Shown: positions 17,159 through 28,260, numbered from the stretch's first letter. The stretch: 37,098 bases of DNA from an uncultured Bacteroidales bacterium (GCA_946616535.1 CAMOJA010000013.1:1-37098); one strand, 5' to 3'. Numbers and translations: made by a program. The notes: generated from the sequence alone by a model not told the origin.

Positions 17159-17689
17159 ATGAAAAAGGAAGATAAAAATCTCGTCATTGAAGCCCTTGGC
17201 GCACAATTGGCTGAGTTCTCGCACTTCTACCTCGTTGACATCGAGGGTCTGAATGCAGAGAAGACCAGCGAGCTGCGTCGTGCGTGCTTCAAGCAGGACA
17301 TCAAACTCTTGGTTGCTAAGAACACCCTGCTCCAGAAAGCGCTTGAGAAAAAAGGCGTAGAGGCAGAGATCTTCGGTGCACTCAAGGGTAACACCGCTCT
17401 CATGCTTAGCAATACCGGTAATGCTCCGGCTAAACTCATCAAGGAGTTTACTAAGGGCGACAAGACCGGTGAGGCTAAACCGCAACTCAAAGCTGCTTAC
17501 GTAGAAGAGACTGTTTACGTAGGCAAGCAGAATCTCGAGTTCCTGTGCGCTATCAAGTCGAAGAACGAACTCATCGCAGAGTTGGTTGCATTGCTGCAAT
17601 CGCCGGCGAAGAACGTTGTTTCTGCACTTCAGAGCGGACAAAACACCATTCATGGTGTACTGCAAACTCTCGGCGAGCGCGCAGAATAA
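17159..17689 (+). CDS. rplJ: 50S ribosomal protein L10
   Basis: L10 of 176 residues anchors the L7/L12 stalk. The N-terminal rRNA-binding region includes FYLVDIEGLNAEKTSELRRACFKQ and LLVAKNTLLQKALE. A C-terminal helix (SPAKNVVSALQSGQNTIHGVLQTLGERAE) is the L7/L12 dimer-binding part. It lies between rplA and rplL. Confidence 0.98.
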   Translation: MKKEDKNLVIEALGAQLAEFSHFYLVDIEGLNAEKTSELRRACFKQDIKLLVAKNTLLQKALEKKGVEAEIFGALKGNTALMLSNTGNAPAKLIKEFTKGDKTGEAKPQLKAAYVEETVYVGKQNLEFLCAIKSKNELIAELVALLQSPAKNVVSALQSGQNTIHGVLQTLGERAE

Positions 17690-17694
17690 TTATT

Positions 17695-17722
17695 CCCGTA
17701 ATCCCGTAATAACGTAATTACG
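17695..17722 (+). repeat. 8-bp tandem repeat and small palindrome between rplJ and rplL
   Basis: CCCGTAAT, CCCGTAAT and AACGTAAT are three consecutive 8-bp units. The last overlaps the perfect 10-nt palindrome CGTAATTACG at 17713-17722. They start six bases after the rplJ stop. No function can be assigned. Confidence 0.6.
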
Positions 17723-17771
17723 AGTTACAAAAAACAAAACTGAATCAAAAACATTTAAAATTTATAAGACA

Positions 17772-18152
17772 ATGGCAGATCTTAAAGTTATTGCTGAAAC
17801 ATTAGTTAACCTTACCGTTAAGGAAGTAAATGAACTCGCTACTATCCTCAAAGAGGAGTACGGCATTGAGCCCGCTGCTGCTGCAGTTGCAGTTGCTGCT
17901 CCTGCTGCCGGTGGCGCTGCTGCTGAGGCAGCTGAGGAGAAGACCTCTTTCGATGTAGTTCTGAAGAGCGCAGGTGCTAACAAGCTCCAGGTTGTTAAGG
18001 CCGTTAAGGAGCAAACCGGTCTCGGCCTGAAAGAGGCTAAGGACATCGTAGACGCTGCTCCGTCTAACGTTAAGGAAGGCGTTGACAAAGCTACCGCTGA
18101 GGCTTTGAAGAAAGCTCTCGAAGAGGTAGGTGCTGAGGTAGAGCTCAAGTAA
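17772..18152 (+). CDS. rplL: 50S ribosomal protein L7/L12
   Basis: L7/L12 of 126 residues is the multicopy stalk protein that recruits translation factors. The N-terminal dimerisation region ([21 protein letters not shown]) is followed by a long Ala-rich hinge (about 36-58). The C-terminal domain has the conserved [32 protein letters not shown] and APSNVKEGV motifs. It ends before a hairpin that probably lowers transcription into rpoB. Confidence 0.99.
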   Translation: MADLKVIAETLVNLTVKEVNELATILKEEYGIEPAAAAVAVAAPAAGGAAAEAAEEKTSFDVVLKSAGANKLQVVKAVKEQTGLGLKEAKDIVDAAPSNVKEGVDKATAEALKKALEEVGAEVELK

Positions 18153-18187
18153 TACCCCATTAGCCAACCACTCTAATCGGGTGGAAT

Positions 18188-18228
18188 AGGTTTAGATTCT
18201 CACGTCAAAATGAGGGTCTAAACCTTTT
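18188..18228 (+). terminator. Attenuator hairpin between rplL and rpoB
   Basis: AGGTTTAGA (18188-18196) pairs perfectly with TCTAAACCT (18217-18225), with an inner CTCA/TGAG stem and then TTTT. A partial terminator between rplL and rpoB is known in E. coli, where it sets the ratio of ribosomal protein to polymerase. This hairpin lies in the same place. Confidence 0.7.
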
Positions 18229-18386
18229 CTGCTCAATAGGACAGAATGATTAAAAAACTGAAAAATTTGGTAATTATTATAGGGTGAATATTAAAATACT
18301 ATAAACTTTATCACCGCCGATTTAGATTTAAATTACTTATTACCAACAGTTTAGTTCTGTTAAACAATTATCAACCATATAAAATA

Positions 18387-21300
18387 ATGGCTACAACAAA
18401 AAATCAGCAGAGAGTCAATTTCAGTCGTATGCAAAAGCATATGCCTTATCCTGACTTTCTCGAAATTCAGTTAAAGTCCTTCGCGGATTTTGTTCAGATG
18501 GATAGTACGCCTGAGCAACGCCGTAAAGAGGGACTCTTTAAGGTATTCTCGGAGAACTTCCCGATCCAGGATACCCGCAACAGTTTCACGCTGGCTTTCT
18601 TGGACTATTCCGTTGACCGCCCCCGTTATTCCATCGAGGAGTGCATCAAGCGCGGCCTGACCTACAGTGTGCCTTTGAAAGCGAAACTGCGTCTGAGTTG
18701 CGAGGATCCCGATCATGAGGACTTCGATACCGTCGTTTCTGACGTATACCTCGGTACCATTCCTTACATGACCCCGAAAGGCACCTTTGTCATCAACGGT
18801 GCTGAGCGTGTCGTAGTTAGTCAGTTGCACCGTTCGCCCGGTGTGTTCTTCGGAACATCCATGCATAGCAACGGTACCAAGCTCTACTCCGCTCGTATCA
18901 TTCCTTTCCGCGGTTCTTGGATCGAGTTCGCTACCGACATCAACAAGGTCATGTATGCTTACATCGACCGTAAGAAGAAATTGCCTGTAACAACCCTGCT
19001 TCGTGCCATCGGTTTCGAGTCGGATAAAGAGATTCTGAACTGCTTCGACCTCGCAGAGGAAGTGAAGGTAAACAAAGAGACGCTGGAAGCATGTGTCGGA
19101 CGTAAACTGGCCGGTGATGTGATGAAGGCATGGGTAGAAGATTTCGTGGATGAGGACACCGGTGAGGTTTCGTCTATCGAGCGTAATACCATCGTGGTAG
19201 AGCGCGAAGAGGAACTGACCCCGGAGGTTATTAACACGATCATTGAATCCGGCTCGAAGACCATCCTGCTGCATAAGGAGGAGGAGCGTGAGAACGATTT
19301 CGCTATCATCTTCAATACCCTGCAGAAAGACCCGGCTAAGACCGAGAAAGAGGCTGTTCTCTACATCTACCGCCAGTTGCGTAATGCAGAGCCGGCCGAT
19401 GATGCTACGGCACGCGAGATGATTCAGAACCTCTTCTTCTCCCAGAAGCGTTATGACCTGGGTGAGGTAGGACGTTATCGTATCAACCGCAAATTGAGCA
19501 TGTCGATTCCTGACGATGTTCGCGTACTGACCAAAGAGGATATCATCGAGATCATCAAATATCTCGTCATGCTCATCAACAGCAATGCCGAAGTAGATGA
19601 TATCGACCACCTCTCCAACCGTCGTGTGCGCACCGTAGGTGAGCAGCTCTTCAACCAATTCGGTATCGGTCTGGCTCGTATGGCTCGTACTGTGCGTGAG
19701 CGTATGAACGTTCGTGACAACGAAGTCTTTACGCCGACCGACCTGATCAATGCGAAGTCAATCTCTTCGATCATCAACAGCTATTTCGGTACGAACGCCC
19801 TGAGCCAGTTCATGGATCAGCAGAACCCGTTGGCCGAGATCACCCACAAGCGTCGTATGTCGGCCCTCGGTCCCGGTGGTCTGAGCCGTGATCGTGCCGG
19901 TTTCGAGGTACGTGACGTACACTACACCCATTACGGTCGTCTCTGTCCTATTGAGACGCCGGAAGGTCCGAACATCGGTCTGATCTCTTCGCTCTGTATC
20001 TATGCGAAGATCAACAACCTTGGTTTCATCGAGACCCCGTATCGTCCCGTTAAGGACAGCGTCGTTGACCTCGATAACGACCATGTCGTATATCTGTCTG
20101 CCGAGGACGAGGAGAACCAGGTAGTGGCACAAGGTAACGCACCGTTGACACCGGAAGGAAATTTCATCCGCAAGACCGTTAAGACGCGTCTCGGTGCTGA
20201 GTTCCCGGTCGTAGCGCCGTCTGAGGTCAACCTCATGGACGTGGCGCCGTGCCAGATCGCTTCGGTGGCGGCTGCCCTCATTCCGTTCTTGGAGCACGAT
20301 GATGCCCACCGTGCCCTCATGGGATCGAACATGATGCGCCAGGCTGTTCCGTTGATCACTTCTGAGTCCCCGATTGTGGGTACCGGAATTGAGGAGCAGC
20401 TGGTTACCGATAGCCGTACGCAAATCGTAGCAGAAGGTGCCGGTGAGGTGACCTACGTAGATGCCGATGTCATTCGCATCAACTACGATCGCGACGACGA
20501 AGAGGCACTCATCAGCTTCGACTCGCAAGAGAAAGAATATAAACTGCCGAAGTTCGAGAAGACCAACCAGAATACGACCATCGACCTCCATCCGCTCGTT
20601 CGCAAGGGCGATCGCGTAGAGGCCGGTCAGATCCTCACCGAGGGTTATGCAACCCAAGGTGGCGAGTTGGCGCTCGGTAAGAACCTCAAGGTAGCGTATA
20701 TTCCTTGGAAGGGTTATAACTACGAGGATGCTATCGTGCTCAGCGAGCGCATCGTTCGTGAAGATATGTATACTTCGGTTCACGTGGTTGAGCAGCTGCT
20801 CGAGGTACGTGACACCAAGCGCGGTATGGAGGAGTTCACCGCCGATATCCCGAATGTATCCGAAGAGGCTACCAAAGACCTCGACGAGAACGGTATCATT
20901 CGTATCGGTGCGTACATCCAACCGGGTGATATCCTCATCGGTAAGATCACCCCGAAGGGTGAGACCGATCCGAGTCCGGAGGAGAAGCTCCTCAAGGCCA
21001 TCTTCGGTGACAAAGCCGGTGATGTGAAGGATGCTTCGTTGAAGGCTAGTCCTTCGCTCGACGGTGTCATCATCGATAAGAAACTCTACTGCCGTGCGAA
21101 CAAAGACCGCAAGCAGAAGATGGATGACAAGATCACGCTTGCCGATATGGATGCGAAGTTCAAAGCCAAAGCGGAGGACCTGCGTGAGCAACTCATCACC
21201 AAGCTCTATACCCTCCTCACCGGCCGTCAAGCGGTTAGCGTGAAGGATATCCTCGGTACCGAGTTGATCTCCAAGGGTCAGCACTTCACCAAAGAGCGTC

Positions 21301-22199
21301 TCAACGAGATCGATTACTTCTCCGTACTGCTCGAGGGATGGACTTCGGATGCACATAAGAACGAACTCGTCGCTAAGTGCGTGCTTAACTATATCGCTAA
21401 ATACAAAGAGATGGATGCGCAACTCAAGCGCGAGAAGTTCAACCTCACCATCGGTGATGAACTGCCGAACGGTATCATCCAGATGGCGAAGGTTTATGTG
21501 GCTAAACGTCGTAAGATCCGCGTAGGTGATAAGATGGCCGGTCGTCACGGTAACAAGGGTATCGTATCCAAGATCGTCCGCGTAGAGGATATGCCGTTCC
21601 TCGCAGACGGTACGCCGGTAGATATCGTATTGAACCCGATGGGTGTGCCTTCTCGTATGAACATCGGTCAGATCTTCGAGGCTGTCCTCGGTTGGGCCGG
21701 TCAGGAACTCGGTGTCAAATTCAGCACCCCGATCTTCGACGGTTGTACGATGGAGCAACTCGACGAGTGGACCGACAAAGCCGGTCTGCCCCGTGGTGGT
21801 AAGACCCAGCTCTACGATGGTGAGACGGGTGAACCGTTTGACCAGATGGCTACCGTCGGTGTGACCTACTTCATGAAACTCGGTCACATGGTCGATGATA
21901 AGATGCACGCCCGTTCGATTGGTCCGTACAGTCTTATTACCCAACAGCCGCTTGGCGGTAAGGCACAGTTTGGTGGTCAACGTTTCGGTGAGATGGAGGT
22001 TTGGGCACTCGAAGCACACGGTGCTGCGCATGTGCTCCAGGAGATCCTTACTATCAAGTCCGATGACGTCACCGGCCGTGCACGTACCTACGAGGCAATT
22101 GTCAAAGGTGAGAACTTCCCGACACCGGGTCTGCCCGAGTCGCTTAACGTGCTCCTGCACGAGTTGCAAGGTCTCGCTCTCAGTATCAACATGGAATAA
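18387..22199 (+). CDS. rpoB: RNA polymerase beta subunit
   Basis: RpoB of 1270 residues. Conserved regions include [20 protein letters not shown] and [20 protein letters not shown] (rifampicin cluster I, about 472-511), [21 protein letters not shown], the [17 protein letters not shown] segment, [17 protein letters not shown] and the C-terminal [18 protein letters not shown] motif. Residues matching E. coli D516, H526 and S531 are D477, H487 and S492, so the rifampicin site looks wild type. A leader of 234 nt with an attenuator precedes it. rpoC follows after 15 nt. Confidence 0.99.
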   Translation: MATTKNQQRVNFSRMQKHMPYPDFLEIQLKSFADFVQMDSTPEQRRKEGLFKVFSENFPIQDTRNSFTLAFLDYSVDRPRYSIEECIKRGLTYSVPLKAKLRLSCEDPDHEDFDTVVSDVYLGTIPYMTPKGTFVINGAERVVVSQLHRSPGVFFGTSMHSNGTKLYSARIIPFRGSWIEFATDINKVMYAYIDRKKKLPVTTLLRAIGFESDKEILNCFDLAEEVKVNKETLEACVGRKLAGDVMKAWVEDFVDEDTGEVSSIERNTIVVEREEELTPEVINTIIESGSKTILLHKEEERENDFAIIFNTLQKDPAKTEKEAVLYIYRQLRNAEPADDATAREMIQNLFFSQKRYDLGEVGRYRINRKLSMSIPDDVRVLTKEDIIEIIKYLVMLINSNAEVDDIDHLSNRRVRTVGEQLFNQFGIGLARMARTVRERMNVRDNEVFTPTDLINAKSISSIINSYFGTNALSQFMDQQNPLAEITHKRRMSALGPGGLSRDRAGFEVRDVHYTHYGRLCPIETPEGPNIGLISSLCIYAKINNLGFIETPYRPVKDSVVDLDNDHVVYLSAEDEENQVVAQGNAPLTPEGNFIRKTVKTRLGAEFPVVAPSEVNLMDVAPCQIASVAAALIPFLEHDDAHRALMGSNMMRQAVPLITSESPIVGTGIEEQLVTDSRTQIVAEGAGEVTYVDADVIRINYDRDDEEALISFDSQEKEYKLPKFEKTNQNTTIDLHPLVRKGDRVEAGQILTEGYATQGGELALGKNLKVAYIPWKGYNYEDAIVLSERIVREDMYTSVHVVEQLLEVRDTKRGMEEFTADIPNVSEEATKDLDENGIIRIGAYIQPGDILIGKITPKGETDPSPEEKLLKAIFGDKAGDVKDASLKASPSLDGVIIDKKLYCRANKDRKQKMDDKITLADMDAKFKAKAEDLREQLITKLYTLLTGRQAVSVKDILGTELISKGQHFTKERLNEIDYFSVLLEGWTSDAHKNELVAKCVLNYIAKYKEMDAQLKREKFNLTIGDELPNGIIQMAKVYVAKRRKIRVGDKMAGRHGNKGIVSKIVRVEDMPFLADGTPVDIVLNPMGVPSRMNIGQIFEAVLGWAGQELGVKFSTPIFDGCTMEQLDEWTDKAGLPRGGKTQLYDGETGEPFDQMATVGVTYFMKLGHMVDDKMHARSIGPYSLITQQPLGGKAQFGGQRFGEMEVWALEAHGAAHVLQEILTIKSDDVTGRARTYEAIVKGENFPTPGLPESLNVLLHELQGLALSINME

Positions 22200-22200
22200 T

Positions 22201-22205
22201 GGAGG
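22201..22205 (+). promoter_or_regulatory. Shine-Dalgarno site of rpoC
   Basis: GGAGG lies nine bases before the rpoC ATG at 22215. It stands out because almost no other start in this window has an SD, as is normal for Bacteroidota. Confidence 0.7.
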
Positions 22206-22214
22206 ACAAGAAGT

Positions 22215-25200
22215 ATGGCTTTTAAACAAGAAAATAAGAAAACCGGTTTCACCAAGATTTCGATTGGTTTGGCTTCCCCGGATGAGATCATGCAGATCTC
22301 CTCGGGTGAGGTGCTCAAACCGGAAACGATTAACTATCGTACCTACAAACCTGAACGCGATGGTTTGTTCTGTGAGCGCATCTTCGGTCCTACCAAGGAT
22401 TACGAGTGCCACTGCGGTAAATACAAACGTATCCGTTATAAAGGTATCGTCTGCGAGCGTTGCGGCGTAGAGGTAACCGAGAAGAAAGTGCGTCGTGAGC
22501 GTATGGGTCATATCAAACTCGTCGTTCCCGTTGCCCATATCTGGTACCTCCGTTCGCTGCCGTCTAAGATGGCTGCCCTGCTCGGTATCCCGACCAAGAA
22601 ACTGGAGTCTGTCATCTACTATGAGAAATATCTCGTAGTACGTGCCGGGGCGCTCGAGGGTCAGGAGATCGGCGAGAAGAACGAAGCAGATAAGAATAGA
22701 ATTCCTATCGAGAACTGCATGCTGCTCGACGAAGATCAGTATCAGCAGGTGCTCGATATCCTGCCGGAAGGCAATGAGGCGCTCGACGACACCGATCCGA
22801 ATAAGGTCATCATCAAGATGGGTGCTGAAGCAGTCTATGACTTGCTCAAAGCCATCGATCTCGATGCCCTCTCGTACGAGTTGCGTGCTACGGCCGATAA
22901 ATCGTCTTCCGTACAACGCCGTCAGGAGGCCCTCAAGCGTCTGCAGGTAGTAGAGGCTTTCCGTGCTTCCAACGGTCGTAACCGTCCGGAGTGGATGATC
23001 CTCCAGGCGATTCCTGTGACGCCGCCGGAGTTGCGTCCTCTCGTGCCCCTGGATGGTGGCCGTTTCGCTACCTCCGACCTCAATGACCTCTATCGTCGTG
23101 TCATCATCCGTAACAACCGTCTCAAACGACTGGTTGAGATCAAGGCGCCGGATGTCATTCTGCGTAACGAGAAGCGTATGCTCCAAGAGGCTGTTGACTC
23201 CCTCTTCGATAACAGCCGTAAGACCACGGCCATGAAGTCGGATGCCAACCGTCCGTTGAAGTCCCTCTCGGATTCGCTCAAGGGTAAACAAGGACGTTTC
23301 CGTCAGAACCTGCTCGGTAAACGTGTGGACTACTCCGCGCGTTCCGTTATCGTCGTAGGTCCGGAACTTAAGATGCACGAGTGCGGTCTGCCTAAAGAGA
23401 TGGCAGCTGAACTCTATAAGCCGTTTATCATCCGCAAGCTCATCGAGCGTGGTATCGTGAAGACCGTGAAGTCCGCGAAGAAGATCATCGATCGCCGTGA
23501 ACCGGTGATCTACGAGATCCTCGAGCATGTGATGGAAGGACACCCCGTTCTGCTGAACCGTGCTCCGACACTGCACCGTCATGGTATCTTGGCTTTCCAA
23601 CCCCGTATGATCGAGGGTAAGGCTATCCAGCTGCACCCGCTCTCCTGCGCCGGTTTCAACGCCGACTTCGATGGTGACCAGATGGCCGTGCACTTGCCGC
23701 TCTCTAACGAGGCGATCCTCGAGGCACAGCTCCTCATGCTCGGTTCCCATAACATCCTCGACCCGGCCAACGGTAACCCGATTACCGTACCGTCTCAGGA
23801 TATGATCCTTGGTCTGTATTATATCACTAAGGAACGCCCGGGTGCGAAGGGCGAAGGTCTCACCTTCTATTCCGAGGAAGAGGCGCTCATCGCCCTCAAC
23901 GAGGGTAGTGTGGACATCCATGCGAAAGTCAAAGTACGTGTGAATACCATCGAGGACGGACAGAAAGTCGTTCGTATCCTCGAGACCACGCCGGGACGTG
24001 TCGTCGTTAACCAGTATGTACCCGAGGAGATCGGGTATCAGAACACGCTGATGAAGAAAGGCGCTGTGAAGAAGATCATCTCACAGGTCATCAAGACCTG
24101 CGGTGTGGCTCGTACAGCGAAGTTCCTCGATGATATCAAGGACCTCGGTTACTACCGCGCCTTCAAGGGTGGCTTGAGCTTTAACTTGAATGATATCCTC
24201 ATCCCGGAGGAAAAGAAAGCACTTACCGACAAGGGTAACGCCGATATCGAAGAGATCAACGAGCGTTATAACTACGGTATGTTATCCGATGACGAGCGTT
24301 ATCGTGCTACGATCGATACATGGAAGAAAGTCGATGACGAGCTCAAGGATATCCTGATGAAGCACATGAAAGAGGCCGATAACGGATTCAACTCCGTTTA
24401 CATGATGATGGACTCCGGTGCCCGTGGTAACGAGCAGCAGATCAAGCAGCTCGCCGGTATCCGTGGTATCATGGCTAAGCCGTTGAAGGCAGGTGCTACC
24501 GATACACGTCCGGAAATCGAGAACCCGGTCCTCGCGAACTTCAAAGAGGGTATGTCCGTGCTCGAGTACTTCATCTCTACCCACGGTGCCCGTAAGGGTC
24601 TGGCTGATACCGCTTTGAAGACCGCCGATGCCGGTTACCTCACCCGTCGTCTCGTCGATGTATCGCATGATGTGATCATCAACGAGGAAGACTGTGGTAC
24701 CCTTCGTGGTCTGTCTGCACGTGCTATCAAGGATGCTAACGGTCATACCATCGCGTCCCTGACCCTCCGTATCCTCGGTCGTGTATCTGTACATGATATC
24801 CATGATAACGACGGTAACCTCATCGTCGCTGCCGGCGAAGAGATTCGTGAGGCCGCTTGTGAGGCAATCGAAGCAGCAGGTATCGAAGAGGTAGTCATCC
24901 GCTCGGTACTCACCTGCGAGTCCAAGCATGGCGTCTGCGCGAAGTGCTACGGTCGTAACCTTGCTTCGCGTAAGATGGTGCAGAAAGGTGAGGCGGTCGG
25001 TGTCATCGCTGCACAGGCCATCGGTGAGCCGGGTACACAGCTTACCCTCCGTACCTTCCACTCCGGTGGTTTGGCCGGTGGTGCCGCTGCACAAGGTACT
25101 TATGCCCTCACGCGCGAAGGAATCATCGAGATCGAAGACCTCCGTACCATCACGACCGCTGCCGGTGAGACCATCATCGTCAGCCGTAAGAATACCCTTA

Positions 25201-26525
25201 ACCTCAAGGACGAGAAGACCGGTGTCATCCTGGCTACCTTCGATATCCCGTACGCTTCCAAACTCTTCGTCAACCAAGGCGAGAAATACCCGAAGGGTAC
25301 TGTTGTCTGCGAGTGGGATCCGTATAAGACCCCGTTGCTGATCGAGCAAGACGGTATCATCCGTTATGAGGACGTCATCGAAGGTATCACCTGTAAGACC
25401 GAAGTCGATGAGCAAACCGGTAAGAAAGAGGTTTCTATCACCGAGACCAAGGATAAGACCAAGATGCCGCAGGCGCATATCATGGATAAGGATGGTAATA
25501 TCCTCCGTTCCTATAACCTGCCCGTCAAGGCCTCTCTGACCTTCACCGATGGCGCTGAAGTCAAGATCGGCGATACCCTCTTCTCTATGGCTCGTGCTAC
25601 CAACAGCGGTGGTGATATCACCTCCGGTCTGCCCCGTATCACCGAGCTCTTCGAGGCCCGTAACCCGTCTAACCCGGCTGTTGTCGCTGAGATCGACGGT
25701 GAGATCTCCTTCGGTAAGATCAAACGCGGTAACCGTGAGCTCTTCATCACCTCTAAACTCGGTGAGCAGAAGGCTTACCTTATCCCGTTGACCAAGCAGA
25801 TCCTCGTTCAGGAAGGTGACTTCGTTCGTGCCGGTGTAGCCCTCTCCGATGGCGCTATCACGCCGGAAGATATCTTGGCTATCCAAGGTCCGACAGCCGT
25901 TCAGAACTACATCGTCAACGAGGCCCAGGCTGTATATCGTATGCAGGGTGTGGAAATCAATGATAAGCACTTCGAGATCATCGTTCGTCAGATGATGCGC
26001 AAGGTGGAGATTCTTGAGCCGGGTGATACCCGTTACCTTGAGGGTGATATCGTAGATAAACTCGACTTCTTGGAGGAGAACGACCGTATTTGGGGTCGCA
26101 AGGTGGTGACGGATGCCGGTGCCAGCGAGGTACTCAAAGAAGGCCAGATCATTACAGCTCGTCGTCTGCATGATGAGAACAGCTCGCTCCGCCGCCGCGA
26201 TAAGAAACTCGTGAAGGCACGTGATGCAGAGTGCGCTACCGCCAAGCAGATCCTCCAGGGTATCACACGTGCTGCCCTTGGTACCAAATCCTTCATGTCG
26301 GCTGCCTCCTTCCAGGAGACCACCAAGGTACTCAACGAAGCCGCTATCCGCGGTAAAGTCGATTACCTCGAGGGCATGAAAGAGAACGTCATCTGCGGTA
26401 ACCTCATCCCGGCAGGTACCGGTATGCGTGAGTTCGCTAAGATCGCTGTACATAACAAAGAGGAATACGCTGCTATCCAGGCTGCCCGCGAGGCCGCCGA
26501 AGCCGCCCTCAACGGTGAGTACTAA
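22215..26525 (+). CDS. rpoC: RNA polymerase beta' subunit
   Basis: RpoC of 1436 residues. The N-terminal zinc site has C65, C67, C80 and C83 (CHCG...CERC). The catalytic motif NADFDGD lies at 482-488 and carries the three Asp residues that bind Mg2+. The bridge helix/trigger loop region is around [19 protein letters not shown] and [14 protein letters not shown] second zinc site is [16 protein letters not shown]. The gene closes the block and is followed by a strong terminator. Confidence 0.99.
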   Translation: MAFKQENKKTGFTKISIGLASPDEIMQISSGEVLKPETINYRTYKPERDGLFCERIFGPTKDYECHCGKYKRIRYKGIVCERCGVEVTEKKVRRERMGHIKLVVPVAHIWYLRSLPSKMAALLGIPTKKLESVIYYEKYLVVRAGALEGQEIGEKNEADKNRIPIENCMLLDEDQYQQVLDILPEGNEALDDTDPNKVIIKMGAEAVYDLLKAIDLDALSYELRATADKSSSVQRRQEALKRLQVVEAFRASNGRNRPEWMILQAIPVTPPELRPLVPLDGGRFATSDLNDLYRRVIIRNNRLKRLVEIKAPDVILRNEKRMLQEAVDSLFDNSRKTTAMKSDANRPLKSLSDSLKGKQGRFRQNLLGKRVDYSARSVIVVGPELKMHECGLPKEMAAELYKPFIIRKLIERGIVKTVKSAKKIIDRREPVIYEILEHVMEGHPVLLNRAPTLHRHGILAFQPRMIEGKAIQLHPLSCAGFNADFDGDQMAVHLPLSNEAILEAQLLMLGSHNILDPANGNPITVPSQDMILGLYYITKERPGAKGEGLTFYSEEEALIALNEGSVDIHAKVKVRVNTIEDGQKVVRILETTPGRVVVNQYVPEEIGYQNTLMKKGAVKKIISQVIKTCGVARTAKFLDDIKDLGYYRAFKGGLSFNLNDILIPEEKKALTDKGNADIEEINERYNYGMLSDDERYRATIDTWKKVDDELKDILMKHMKEADNGFNSVYMMMDSGARGNEQQIKQLAGIRGIMAKPLKAGATDTRPEIENPVLANFKEGMSVLEYFISTHGARKGLADTALKTADAGYLTRRLVDVSHDVIINEEDCGTLRGLSARAIKDANGHTIASLTLRILGRVSVHDIHDNDGNLIVAAGEEIREAACEAIEAAGIEEVVIRSVLTCESKHGVCAKCYGRNLASRKMVQKGEAVGVIAAQAIGEPGTQLTLRTFHSGGLAGGAAAQGTYALTREGIIEIEDLRTITTAAGETIIVSRKNTLNLKDEKTGVILATFDIPYASKLFVNQGEKYPKGTVVCEWDPYKTPLLIEQDGIIRYEDVIEGITCKTEVDEQTGKKEVSITETKDKTKMPQAHIMDKDGNILRSYNLPVKASLTFTDGAEVKIGDTLFSMARATNSGGDITSGLPRITELFEARNPSNPAVVAEIDGEISFGKIKRGNRELFITSKLGEQKAYLIPLTKQILVQEGDFVRAGVALSDGAITPEDILAIQGPTAVQNYIVNEAQAVYRMQGVEINDKHFEIIVRQMMRKVEILEPGDTRYLEGDIVDKLDFLEENDRIWGRKVVTDAGASEVLKEGQIITARRLHDENSSLRRRDKKLVKARDAECATAKQILQGITRAALGTKSFMSAASFQETTKVLNEAAIRGKVDYLEGMKENVICGNLIPAGTGMREFAKIAVHNKEEYAAIQAAREAAEAALNGEY

Positions 26526-26548
26526 TCATCCGCTCCGCGGATCATAAG

Positions 26549-26581
26549 AAAAAGGAGAAGTTCAACGCTTCTCCTTTTTTT
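26549..26581 (+). terminator. Rho-independent terminator after rpoC
   Basis: AAAAAGGAGAAG pairs perfectly with CTTCTCCTTTTT (12 bp, 7-nt loop), followed by T. A smaller hairpin ATCCGC-TCC-GCGGAT lies just upstream at 26528-26542. Confidence 0.93.
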
Positions 26582-26592
26582 GTTTTTCCTGT

Positions 26593-26627
26593 AACCTCTA
26601 ACCCCTAACCTCTAACCCCTAATCCCT
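26593..26627. repeat. Heptamer array AACCYCT, five units
   Basis: The units are AACCTCT, AACCCCT, AACCTCT, AACCCCT and AATCCCT. The period is 7, but the sequence differs from the TGAAANN arrays. It lies between the rpoC terminator and the regulator promoter. Confidence 0.85.
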
Positions 26628-26645
26628 AAAATTCACAGATTTTTC

Positions 26646-26676
26646 TTGCACATGTCATTTTTTTGTTGTACCTTTG
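26646..26676 (+). promoter_or_regulatory. Promoter of the PUL regulator
   Basis: TTG at 26646-26648 and TACCTTTG at 26669-26676 have a 20-base spacer. The start codon lies 21 bases after the -7 box. It shares three blocks at identical spacing with the xerC promoter. Confidence 0.78.
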
Positions 26677-26697
26677 CGGCCGAAAAAATGTTGCATT

Positions 26698-28170
26698 ATG
26701 AGAAACATCATTGTTAGTGTCGTGGCGTTATGCCTGTTAATGACGGGTTGTAACTCGCGTACGCCGCAGTACCGCATCGGCGTAAGCCAGTGTCTGGACG
26801 ATGCGTGGCGGCAGAAGATGAACTATGAGATGGAGCGGGAGTTGCTGCTCCATCCGGACATGTCGCTTTCGCGCCGTATTGCCTACGGCAGCAATGAGTT
26901 GCAGTGTGCCCAGATCGATAGTTTTATCAAAGAGCGTGTAGATCTGCTGATAGTCAGCCCCAATGAGGCGGAGCAGGTACAACCTGCTGTGACGAGAGCT
27001 TATCGGGCAGGCATCCCGGTAATTGTTGCCGACCGCCGTGTCCCCGGTGACGAATGGACCGCTTTTATCGGCGGCGACAACTACAAAGTCGGCCGACTGA
27101 TGGCGCATTGGGTGATGGAAAAATGGAAAAAACGAGGCACTGTCTCCAAACCCTTCGTTGTCCTGGAGGTAGCCGGTCTGCCGGGATCAACGCCTGCCAC
27201 GTTGCGCCACAAGGGTATGATGGAGGGTATCGAGGAAGCGAAAGAAGAAGGGTTAGCGGCTAAGGTTGAGATGCAGAGTGTGATGGGAAGCTGGTACAAG
27301 GAGAACGCTCATGAGGTCGTCTCCGAGTACTTGGAGACTCACCCTCTGCCGGATGTCATCGTGGCGCATAACGACCTTATGGCTATCGGTGCTGCCGAGG
27401 CAGCGGGGGGTGTTCCTATCATGGGTGTGGACGGCATCCATCCGGGTTTGCAGGCTATCGTAGATGGTAAAATAGAATGTTCCGCGACATACTCTTCTCG
27501 CGGCGATATGCTGATCGATGCCGCCGCACATATCTTACATGAGGAACCGTACGTGCATGATACTGTGTTGGAAACGACGCTCTTGGATATTACCGCTGCG
27601 TACCCCATGCTCAAGCAGGACGAGGCTATCACGCGTGATTTGGAGACCCTGCATATCGTCCAAACCCAATCCGAAAGCAAATGGAAACAACTGCGCTTCG
27701 ACCGATTTATACTGATTCTCTTTGTGGTGCTTTTCTTTATTCTATTCTTAATCACATTAAGCTATATCATCGTCAAGCAACGTAAGATCCAAACGGAGAT
27801 CAAGCATGATATCATCCCTCAGCTGGAGAATATGCAAGAGGCTATCCAGCTCAGTAAGAAAGACGAGGCCTTTGCTGAGAGGCTGCGTCAGGTGGTGGAC
27901 GATTATCTGACGGACCCGGCTCTGAATGTGGAGTTCCTGGGCGGCAAACTGCAACTGAGCCGTACGCAGCTCTTCCGGCGCGTGAAAGCGGTAGCCGGAA
28001 AAGGACCGCTGGATTATATCCGCGAGCGGAGACTGATACGCGCAGACGAATTGCTTCGAACAACCGATATGACCATCCAACAAGTCGCTTTGGAACTTTG
28101 TTTCTCCTCTCCCGGCTATTTCACCAAATGCTATAAGGAATACTTCGGGCATCTGCCCAGTGTGCGCTAA
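26698..28170 (+). CDS. Transmembrane sugar-binding/AraC one-component regulator
   Basis: A protein of 490 residues. ATG at 26698 gives a lipoprotein-type signal (MRNIIVSVVALCLLMTGC, lipobox Cys18). A longer frame from TTG at 26674 would overlap the -7 box. Residues of about 25-310 form a type I periplasmic sugar-binding (LacI/ribose-binding-like) domain: IGVSQCLDDAWRQKMNYEM, DLLIVSPNEAEQVQPAV, GIPVIVADRRV, DVIVAHNDLMAIGAAEA, GVDGIHPGLQAIVDGKI. One TM segment follows (about 336-358, FILILFVVLFFILFLITLSYIIV), then a cytoplasmic AraC-type helix-turn-helix domain (LSRTQLFRRVKAVAGKGPL ... CFSSPGYFTKCYKEYFG). The C-terminus resembles hybrid two-component PUL sensors, but no histidine kinase or receiver is present. 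It precedes susC and probably activates it. E. coli XylR has a similar domain pair but is cytosolic. Confidence 0.85.
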   Translation: MRNIIVSVVALCLLMTGCNSRTPQYRIGVSQCLDDAWRQKMNYEMERELLLHPDMSLSRRIAYGSNELQCAQIDSFIKERVDLLIVSPNEAEQVQPAVTRAYRAGIPVIVADRRVPGDEWTAFIGGDNYKVGRLMAHWVMEKWKKRGTVSKPFVVLEVAGLPGSTPATLRHKGMMEGIEEAKEEGLAAKVEMQSVMGSWYKENAHEVVSEYLETHPLPDVIVAHNDLMAIGAAEAAGGVPIMGVDGIHPGLQAIVDGKIECSATYSSRGDMLIDAAAHILHEEPYVHDTVLETTLLDITAAYPMLKQDEAITRDLETLHIVQTQSESKWKQLRFDRFILILFVVLFFILFLITLSYIIVKQRKIQTEIKHDIIPQLENMQEAIQLSKKDEAFAERLRQVVDDYLTDPALNVEFLGGKLQLSRTQLFRRVKAVAGKGPLDYIRERRLIRADELLRTTDMTIQQVALELCFSSPGYFTKCYKEYFGHLPSVR

Positions 28171-28194
28171 AATGAAACATTTATAAATACTAAT

Positions 28195-28253
28195 TTTGTT
28201 GCAAAATATGTACCATTTGTTGCAGTGAAACATCAGTGGCATATTTTGCAACA
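28195..28253. promoter_or_regulatory. Candidate operator of the PUL regulator
   Basis: TTTGTTGCA occurs at 28195-28203 and 28216-28224, 21 bp apart (two helical turns), as is typical for AraC-type sites. TGTTGCAAAATATG at 28197-28210 is exactly inverted at 28240-28253. TGAAACAT occurs at 28173-28180 and 28226-28233. The block ends eight bases before the -33 element of the susC promoter. Confidence 0.65.
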
Positions 28254-28260
28254 TTATTTT

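Noticed and set aside
19758..23921. Antisense open frame of 1387 codons across rpoB and rpoC
   Set aside because: It mirrors highly expressed genes whose codon choice avoids the triplets that give stops on the other strand. The translation has no recognisable domain, and rpoB/rpoC are certain on the + strand.
24282..26453. Antisense open frame of 723 codons inside rpoC
   Set aside because: Same codon-bias shadow effect. The sense strand carries conserved RpoC motifs throughout.
26593..26627. CRISPR or telomere interpretation of the AACCYCT repeats
   Set aside because: The units are 7 bp with no spacers, and the locus is internal to a bacterial chromosome.
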